Assembly: GCA_035464655.1 (NCBI GenBank)
Contig: DATHRZ010000119.1
Coordinates: 1 to 63,239, forward strand
Source: JARFPW01 sp035464655
GTDB taxonomy: Bacteria; Gemmatimonadota; Gemmatimonadetes; Palauibacterales; Palauibacteraceae
Reading direction: 5' to 3'
DNA: 63,239 nt
Shown here: one piece after another, positions 57,353 through 63,239 of the stretch
Layout: the number at the start of each line of letters is the position of its first letter
How positions within the stretch are numbered: the first letter of the stretch is position 1
The notes under the pieces: model-generated
Seen by the model: only the letters and a program-made list of their open reading frames with translations
What the model was told of the DNA's origin: nothing
The model's database searches: none
Translations under genes and position numbers: made by a program

Positions 57353-58169
57353 CGTCTCCGTCTCCCTCGCCGCCGTCCGGCATCACCACGATCGTCTCCG
57401 CGAATCGATCGAGAAAGGCGCGCTCGCGGTCTGTGAGCCGGCCGATTCCTTCGGTGGCCAGCTTCTCCATCACCTCGTCGAACGCCTCGCGGTTGACCGG
57501 ATGCAGGGAATCGCGATCGATGCTGCGCCAGCGCTTGATCGCCTCCCGGTCGCTGGCCCAACGGCGCTTCGGCGCCGGGCTCGCTTCGCGCTTGAAGCGG
57601 GCCGCCGCCGAGTTGCGCGTGAGGATTCGCAGGTAGAGCCACGCGCCGGCGAACCCACCGAGGTGCGCATGGTGGGCGATGCCGTCGGACACGCCCATCG
57701 AGGTCTGAACGATCCCGTAGATCGCGAGGCCGGTAAGCCCGAGCACGACCCAGCGCGCTTCGACCGGAATCACGAAGTAGAGATAGAGGCGGTCGCGGGG
57801 CCAGTAATCGGCGTAGGCCAGCATGATGCCGTAGATCGCGCCCGACGCCCCGACGATCGTCGCCGCCGGGGTGAAGAACGAGAACATCGCAGCCGCGATT
57901 CCGCTCACGAAATACAGGCCGAGAAAGTGACCGGCGCCGAGGCGATGTTCGAGACGGGGGCCGAAGAAGTACAGGATCAGCATGTTCAGGCCCAGGTGCA
58001 TCAGCCCGCCGTGCAGGAACATGTACGAAACCACGGTCCACGGGCGCTGGAGCAGAAGCGCCGGAACGAGCGCCCCGAAGTGCAGGACGAGGGGCGACGC
58101 CGCTTGAAGGAAATACACGACCACGTTCGCGATCAGCAGACGCCGTACCCACGGGGTCATGCCCCCCAT
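57336..58169 (-). CDS. Rhomboid intramembrane serine protease
   Basis: 277 residues from ATG 58169, with GGAG five bases before. The six-helix rhomboid core has SYMFLHGGLMHLGLNMLILYF (His and Asn), catalytic Ser in GASGAIYG and catalytic His in AHHAHLGGFAGA. The C-terminal cytosolic tail of about 85 residues (residues 190-277) is helical and charged (FDEVMEKLATEGIGRLTDRE). It cleaves membrane proteins inside the bilayer; substrate unknown. Overlaps the PPK2 fragment. Confidence 0.94.
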   Translation of the reverse strand: MGGMTPWVRRLLIANVVVYFLQAASPLVLHFGALVPALLLQRPWTVVSYMFLHGGLMHLGLNMLILYFFGPRLEHRLGAGHFLGLYFVSGIAAAMFSFFTPAATIVGASGAIYGIMLAYADYWPRDRLYLYFVIPVEARWVVLGLTGLAIYGIVQTSMGVSDGIAHHAHLGGFAGAWLYLRILTRNSAAARFKREASPAPKRRWASDREAIKRWRSIDRDSLHPVNREAFDEVMEKLATEGIGRLTDRERAFLDRFAETIVVMPDGGEGDGDDVRSG

Positions 58170-58180
58170 TTATTCTCCAT

Positions 58181-60937
58181 CTAGATCGGCAGCCAGTAGG
58201 TCGCCTTGACGGCGAAGAAGTTGTGGCCCGGCTCGCCCGGGCTGTCGAGCAGGTCTCCGAATCCGGCGGCGTCGGGGTCCGTGTCGAAGTCGAAGCCACC
58301 GCGGTCGAGCTGCCAGACGAGAAACAACGTACTGCCGGGCAGCCACTCCCAGCGCATTACGAGGTTGCTGCGGAACGAAAGCGCCCGGAAGTCCTCCCGG
58401 ACGAACGAGAACTCGTCGGTTCCGTCGGTGACCGTGATCGTGTGCGGCGCGTCGCCGCCCGATTCCTCGATCGTCGTACCGCCTGTCCCGTACAGCAGGA
58501 GCTGGGCGCTGCCGGGCTCGAGCAACTCGCCGAAGTCGGAGTACGTGCCCGTGGACACGAAGGGCTCGAAGTAGCCTTCGAGGCTGAGGTCGGCCGAGAA
58601 CGCGTAATCGGCCCGGAACTCGGCCGACAGGGTGTGCTGATCGATCGTCCCGAACACGTAGCGTCGGCCGAACGTTTCGGGTCGCCCGTCGTCGAGCGTG
58701 GCGACGTACTGACGGGTGTCCACGCTTCGCGTGTACCGGGGTCCGAGCGAGAACTGCCAGGCGCCTCCCGGGCGGTAACCCAGCCCGAGGCCGGTCCGGA
58801 TCGACCACCCGCCGAGGTCGTCGTCCTCGAACGACAGCGACAGGTGGCCCTGCAGACGGCTTCGCGAATCGGAGCGCACCGAGACGCCGCCGCTCACCCG
58901 GCCGGCGGTTCCCATCAACGGGCCACCCCGCGTATCCGTGTCGCTGAGCCCGCCCGCCCGGATGCCGATCTCGCCTCCGAAGTTCCAGTAGTTACGAAGG
59001 AGGATGTCTCCCTCGATGTCGAACTGCGAGAACAGCCGGTCGCCGTCGTAGTTCCAGCCGGTCTCAACCTCGGCGCCGACGTTCCACTGCCGGAACGTGC
59101 CGACCCGGTTCTCGGTGTACTGGACGTCGACTCCCGCCTCGATGCGGTCGGCCCGGCTGAGCGCGCCGGCGTCGTTGATGTCGAACCCGGGGGACACGGC
59201 GGACGCGGATCCCGAGAACTGCCAGTGCTCGCCCTGGCGTCGGTCGAACTCCAGGGCCGCCCGGTAGCCGGACATCGACGTGCGCGTCGGATCGAACTCG
59301 ACGTGTCCCGCGTCGGGTCGCTGGAAGTAGTGCGTGCTGAATCGCTGCACCCGCGCGAGCGCCTCCGGCGTGCCGCCGATGTAGCTGCCCTGCAGATCGA
59401 CGTCGAGGCTCGTCAGGCCGCCGTCGAACTGCAGCTGCAAATCGGCGCCGCCCGCGAAGGCCTCGCGGTTGAGCCGCGCGCCGAGCGGATCACCGTCCGA
59501 CAGGTCGCGCCGGACGCCGGTGAACGATAGGCCGGCGGCGTGCCTCGCCGCCCCGAATTCCTGTAATCCGCGCAGCACGAGCCAGCCGGTGGCCGGCTCG
59601 ACGCGGGTGCGGCCGAACTCGTCGTCCGCTTCGGAGAAGAACCGTGCCGACTCTTCGGACGTGACGGCGCCCAGCGCGCCGATCGACAGTCCGCCGGCCG
59701 TGCGGCCGGTCAGTTTCGCGGCGCCGAGGATCGTCGTCGCCTCGGGAATGTCGGCGTAGTCGCCGGGCGTCGAGCCGTGCGGGCGTTCGCCGATCCGCCG
59801 CGAGAAGAACAGGTTACGCGCCCCGAGCAGGTCGGCGTTCTCGACGAAGAACGGACGTCGCTCGCTGAAGAAGGTCGGAAAGGCCGACAGGTTGACCTCG
59901 GCCGGGTCGGCTTCTACCTGGCCGAAGTCGGGGTTGAACGTCGCGTCGAGGGTGAGTCCCGAGCCGATGCCCATCTTCAGGTCGGCACCGACCCGACCCG
60001 CGAGCTCGGAACGCTCGGAGAACGGGTCGGCCGGATCGAGCAGCTCGTCGCTCGTGACGCCCAGGTCGGACGCCACATAAGGGACGAGCTCGATCGGCCG
60101 GCGAGTCTGGATTCCGTCGAGTCCCTCGAGGTCGCCGAACCACGACGCCCAGCCGTTCTCGTCCTTCGGGACGGGCGTCCAGAACAGGTCCTCGAACCGG
60201 GCCGGCATGTAGCGGTTGATGTTGACCCCGAACACGATGCTCTCGGCCTGGTTGAACCGGAGCTGCGAGAACGGAATCGCCATCTCGGCGAACCAGCCCT
60301 CGTCGGTGATCGTGGCGTCGGCCGTCCAGACCGGGTCGTAGGAATGGTCGCGGTTGAACGGTGCGTCAGTGGGCGAGAAGTAGTCGACCCGGCCGCCGGC
60401 CGCCGTGACCGTGAAGGTGTACGAGGTCCGTCGGTTCAGGTAGGAGTCGATCGACACTTTCAGTCGGTCGGACTCTCCGTTGTCGTCTCGGCGCGCCAGA
60501 TTCGCCCGGATGTTTCCCGGTTCGGGATCGTACATCCGCCCCGCCACGTAGAGGTTCGTCTCGTCGTAAGCGAACGCGACCTCGGTGCGCACCGTCGGCT
60601 GCGCACCCTCGACGGGCTCGAGCTGGATGAAGTCGGTGATCCAGTCGGCCCGCTGCCAGACGGCTTCGTTCGGCATCCCATCGACGGCGATGGTCTCCTC
60701 GGGAGCGAGCTGCGTGGCCATGGACGAGCGGCCCTCGCACCCACGTTCCGTGCGCCGGCATATTCCCGCCCGCTCGGCCCAATCCACCGGCACTTCGGCC
60801 TGCGTCTGTTGCGCCTGTCGGCCTTCCTGGGCGACGATCGGAGCCGGACGCCCGAGAGCGGCCGCGGCGACCAGCACCGCAACCGCGCCGCCGACGGCTG
60901 TCGAACCGCCCATTCTCGTCCCGAACCGTCTCAGCAC
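58181..60937 (-). CDS. Outer-membrane DUF5916 protein with CBM9-like domain
   Basis: About 918 residues. The start is uncertain: GTG 60937 (with TTG 60940 and ATG 60913 close) gives a charged n-region (LRRFGTRMGGST) and a signal that ends in PIVAQ. Residues about 70-230 form a CBM9-like sandwich (IAVDGMPNEAVWQRADWITDFIQLEP, VAFAYDETNLYVAGRMYD). The rest is DUF5916, a large beta-barrel (NPDFGQVEADPAEVNLSAFPTFFSERRPFFVEN, in parts: FSERRPFFVENA) ending LPI. Such proteins sit in the outer membrane of Bacteroidota and Gemmatimonadota; role is unknown, perhaps peptide or carbohydrate linked. It is 61 bases after the CBS-like gene. Confidence 0.88.
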   Translation of the reverse strand: MLRRFGTRMGGSTAVGGAVAVLVAAAALGRPAPIVAQEGRQAQQTQAEVPVDWAERAGICRRTERGCEGRSSMATQLAPEETIAVDGMPNEAVWQRADWITDFIQLEPVEGAQPTVRTEVAFAYDETNLYVAGRMYDPEPGNIRANLARRDDNGESDRLKVSIDSYLNRRTSYTFTVTAAGGRVDYFSPTDAPFNRDHSYDPVWTADATITDEGWFAEMAIPFSQLRFNQAESIVFGVNINRYMPARFEDLFWTPVPKDENGWASWFGDLEGLDGIQTRRPIELVPYVASDLGVTSDELLDPADPFSERSELAGRVGADLKMGIGSGLTLDATFNPDFGQVEADPAEVNLSAFPTFFSERRPFFVENADLLGARNLFFSRRIGERPHGSTPGDYADIPEATTILGAAKLTGRTAGGLSIGALGAVTSEESARFFSEADDEFGRTRVEPATGWLVLRGLQEFGAARHAAGLSFTGVRRDLSDGDPLGARLNREAFAGGADLQLQFDGGLTSLDVDLQGSYIGGTPEALARVQRFSTHYFQRPDAGHVEFDPTRTSMSGYRAALEFDRRQGEHWQFSGSASAVSPGFDINDAGALSRADRIEAGVDVQYTENRVGTFRQWNVGAEVETGWNYDGDRLFSQFDIEGDILLRNYWNFGGEIGIRAGGLSDTDTRGGPLMGTAGRVSGGVSVRSDSRSRLQGHLSLSFEDDDLGGWSIRTGLGLGYRPGGAWQFSLGPRYTRSVDTRQYVATLDDGRPETFGRRYVFGTIDQHTLSAEFRADYAFSADLSLEGYFEPFVSTGTYSDFGELLEPGSAQLLLYGTGGTTIEESGGDAPHTITVTDGTDEFSFVREDFRALSFRSNLVMRWEWLPGSTLFLVWQLDRGGFDFDTDPDAAGFGDLLDSPGEPGHNFFAVKATYWLPI

Positions 60938-60998
60938 CAACGCACTCCCACTCTGTTCGTGATAGGCTCCTCCTCGCGCGCGCGAGATCGGCATCCGC

Positions 60999-61997
60999 CT
61001 ACTCGCCTTCCGGCAGGAAACCGTGCTTCTTCATCCAGTCGTCGTTATAGACCTTGCCGAGTGCGCGGTAGCCGCCGTCAGGCATGATGACCACGACGAC
61101 GCTGTCGTCATCGAGGCGGTCGCGGTTCGCATCCATCCACTCGAGCGCGCCGGCCATCGCCATTCCGCAGGAACCGCCGACGAAGAAGCCCTCTTCCCGG
61201 GCCAGTCGGCGCGTCATCAGCATCGACTCCCGGTCGTCGACGCGCACGTAGTCGTCGACGATCTCGAAATCCATGTTGCCCGCCAGGATGTCTTCACCCA
61301 CACCTTCGGTCAGGTACGGATAGATCTCGTCTTCGTCGAACTCGCCGGTGTGGAAATACTTGTAGTAGACAGAGCCGTACGGGTCGACGCCGATCACCCG
61401 GATGTCCGGATTCTGCTCCTTGAGGTAGGCGGCGCACCCCGAGATCGTTCCGCCCGTTCCGGATCCCACGAACAGATGCGTGATCCGGCCATCCGTCTGC
61501 TTCCACAGTTCAGGCCCCGTCGTGCGCACGTGGGCGGCGGGATTCGCGGGGTTCTCGTACTGGTTCAGGTAAACGGAGTTGGGGATTTCTCCGGCGAGCC
61601 GGCGGGCGACCTGGTAGTAGGAGCGCGGGTCCTCGGGCTCCACGTTCGTCGGGCAGACGATCACCCGGGCGCCGAGCGCACGCAGGATGGCGAGTTTCTC
61701 CGGGCTCTGCTTGTCGGTCGTCGTGAAGACGCATTCGTAGCCGCGCACGATCGCGGCCAGGGCGATCCCCACGCCGGTATTTCCGCTCGTCCCCTCGATG
61801 ATCGTCCCGCCGGGTTTCAGCTCACCGGCCTCGACCGCCGCCTCGATCATCGACACGCCGATGCGGTCCTTCACGGAACCGCCCGGATTGAAGAACTCGA
61901 GCTTCGCGAGGACGGTGCCCGGCAGATGAGAGGCGAGGCGATTGACCCGCACCAGCGGAGTATCGCCGATCGTTTCTAGAATGTTCTCGTGCCACAC
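60999..61997 (-). CDS. Cystathionine beta-synthase / cysteine synthase
   Basis: 332 residues from GTG 61997. Fold-type II PLP enzyme: GDTPLVRVNRL, the Lys in NPGGSVKDRIGV, EGTSGNTGVGIAL, GSGTGGTISG. GVDPYGSVYYKYFHTGE and YLTEGVGEDI are typical of cystathionine beta-synthases, which join serine (or O-acetylserine) and homocysteine. The regulatory CBS domain pair of the eukaryotic enzyme is absent. With mtnA and the PLP enzyme at 53125 this is the window's sulfur metabolism outside suf. Confidence 0.92.
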   Translation of the reverse strand: MWHENILETIGDTPLVRVNRLASHLPGTVLAKLEFFNPGGSVKDRIGVSMIEAAVEAGELKPGGTIIEGTSGNTGVGIALAAIVRGYECVFTTTDKQSPEKLAILRALGARVIVCPTNVEPEDPRSYYQVARRLAGEIPNSVYLNQYENPANPAAHVRTTGPELWKQTDGRITHLFVGSGTGGTISGCAAYLKEQNPDIRVIGVDPYGSVYYKYFHTGEFDEDEIYPYLTEGVGEDILAGNMDFEIVDDYVRVDDRESMLMTRRLAREEGFFVGGSCGMAMAGALEWMDANRDRLDDDSVVVVIMPDGGYRALGKVYNDDWMKKHGFLPEGE

Positions 61998-62137
61998 GTG
62001 ATGACGTCCCTTTTCAGTTTCCGGTCTCTCCCGAAGGTACGGCTTCGATCACCCCGGCCACAGGATGCGGCACCGGGTAGGATCGGGAGACCGCACCGGG
62101 GACTGCACTCGGATGCCCCGTCCGGCCGCGTCCCGTA

Positions 62138-63239
62138 CTAGCACCAGCGCACCCTCACCCTGTAGGTGATCGTTTCCTCGCCGCGCGCGGGGATCTGCAC
62201 GTTGAACTTGAACGTGTGCGCGTCGAGCTTCTGTGCCCGGTGGCTGGACGAGATGATCTCCCAGTCTCCGCCCACCGGTTCCATGACTTCGACGACGCTT
62301 TCCTCGTCCTTGTGGTTGCGCAGCGAAATCTCCCACGAGCTCTCGGACACGCAGCTTCCGAGCACGTCGTAGTCCATCTGGCGCCGGTCGCCGACCACGT
62401 CAAACGACTCGCCCATCTTGATGCGGATCTCCTCGTCGCGCGGCGTGTGATCGATGCGGTCCTCGCCAATGAACTGCTGGCCGCCCGACGCGTCTCGCTT
62501 GTAGACCCGTACGATGCCGGCCGGCAGCGGCATGCCGAGGCCATTGTCCTCGGCGTTCTCGAAGTCGAGATACACGCCCACTTTTTGGTTCGACACGACC
62601 TGGCCGTACGATCCGCGGTAGTACTGTGCGGCGCCGTAAAAGATCAGCCGCTTGTCGATCCCGAAATCCGGCGATTCGAGCAGGGTCACCTGCTTCTGTT
62701 CGTTCTGCCGGACCGTGGTCGGCCGACCCAGCGTGTACAGGTGATACTCAAAAAAGGCCTCTTCGCTGAAGCCGACCGCGTCGGCCGCTTCCATCGCCCG
62801 CATCTGCACCGCGCTCGGGCGGCCGCCGCCGTCGCCCACGCGCTGCACGTCGCCGGCCACGAGCTTGAGCGTCGCGTTCTCATACCCGGCGCCGCTCTGG
62901 TTGGTGAGCGTGACCCAGCCGGTGATGCCCGCTGCCGTATCGTCTTCGTCGAGCACCATCACGTAGTCGGCTTTCCAGTTCAGGCCGCCGGTGAGGTACG
63001 ACGCCTCGACCCGCTGCCGGTCGGCCCGGCTGTCGAGCAGCCACACGAGCGACGGGCTGGCGATCAGGTCTTCGGGTACCTCGGGAAACGACAGCCGCCC
63101 CGGAACGTTGTACGTGATCTCGTCACCGATGCGCAGAATGGGCCCTCCGTTGACCGACAGGACCTCGGCTTCGAGCACTTCTTCGCGTTCTTCCTGCTTG
63201 TTCCAAACGTGCACCTTCACGGTTCGGCCCACGTACTTC
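62138..63239 (-). CDS. DUF4139 domain protein, 5' end beyond window
   Basis: The frame runs from beyond the edge to stop 62138, giving 366 residues; GTG 63232 is in frame but is probably internal, since relatives are longer. DUF4139 features are visible: PSLVWLLDSRADRQRVEASYLTGGLNWKADYVMVLDEDD (in parts: ASYLTGGLNWKADY), VTLTNQSGAGYENATLKLVAGDV, and the end IPARGEETITYRVRVRW. These proteins are beta-rich, exported and uncharacterised. A signal peptide would be in the missing part. Confidence 0.85.
   Translation of the reverse strand, partial: KYVGRTVKVHVWNKQEEREEVLEAEVLSVNGGPILRIGDEITYNVPGRLSFPEVPEDLIASPSLVWLLDSRADRQRVEASYLTGGLNWKADYVMVLDEDDTAAGITGWVTLTNQSGAGYENATLKLVAGDVQRVGDGGGRPSAVQMRAMEAADAVGFSEEAFFEYHLYTLGRPTTVRQNEQKQVTLLESPDFGIDKRLIFYGAAQYYRGSYGQVVSNQKVGVYLDFENAEDNGLGMPLPAGIVRVYKRDASGGQQFIGEDRIDHTPRDEEIRIKMGESFDVVGDRRQMDYDVLGSCVSESSWEISLRNHKDEESVVEVMEPVGGDWEIISSSHRAQKLDAHTFKFNVQIPARGEETITYRVRVRWC

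Overview
This is a GC-rich, gene-dense bacterial chromosome segment with about 55 protein genes and no stretch over 300 bases without a gene. I see no rRNA, tRNA, IS element, prophage or CRISPR array. Taxonomy is inferred from gene style. A TolB-like/TPR protein, a DUF5916 outer-membrane protein, a choice-of-anchor-B/FG-GAP protein, a DUF4139 protein, many lipoproteins and a long-form IspH together suggest a diderm of the Gemmatimonadota type. No phylogenetic marker here proves it.

Layout. 1-8.3 kb: lipoprotein (cut by the window edge), TPR/TolB-like membrane protein, MscS channel, large secreted propeller protein, a shrunken DUF1905 protein, a membrane protein. 8.3-20 kb: the Mo-subunit and, 7.5 kb further on, the FAD/[4Fe-4S] subunit of a 4-hydroxybenzoyl-CoA-reductase-like enzyme. 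Between them lie mtnA, a class II aldolase, three universal stress genes, msrA, a PHP hydrolase and an aminotransferase. 20-27.4 kb: HAD phosphatase, Lon, a predicted outer-membrane barrel overlapping a kinase-fold-like lipoprotein, and ispH. 27.5-34 kb: a leftward run of DUF3566, DUF2203, argG, argH, a propeller lipoprotein, a P1 peptidase, a cupin fragment and a VOC protein. 34-38.8 kb: zinc-ribbon protein, SDR, class III aminotransferase, Nfu-N protein, PD40 lipoprotein, methyltransferase. 38.7-47.6 kb: a nine-gene leftward chain sufC-B-D-Rieske-S-U-rsgA-NUDIX-glycosyltransferase. 47.9-53 kb: quinone-reductase-like dehydrogenase, two small envelope proteins, a MerR regulator, a lipoprotein, malic enzyme. 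53-63.2 kb: two PLP cysteine/cystathionine synthases, a PAS sensor without output domain, a Ca/Na antiporter, a PPK2 protein lacking its P-loop half, a rhomboid protease, a DUF5916 barrel and a DUF4139 protein cut by the window edge.

Common threads. Genes in a unit usually overlap by 1-17 bases (ATGA, GTGA, TTGA junctions). Many first genes without a Shine-Dalgarno have a TANNNT hexamer 5-7 bases before the start codon, which suggests leaderless transcripts. Several genes look shortened by deletion (DUF1905, cupin, PPK2, PAS sensor). The best candidate for an undescribed system is the barrel plus lipoprotein pair at 22963-26126: the lipoprotein carries an HxDxxxxN and DF motif arrangement like a kinase active site, and its 5' end contains a dense nest of competing palindromes.
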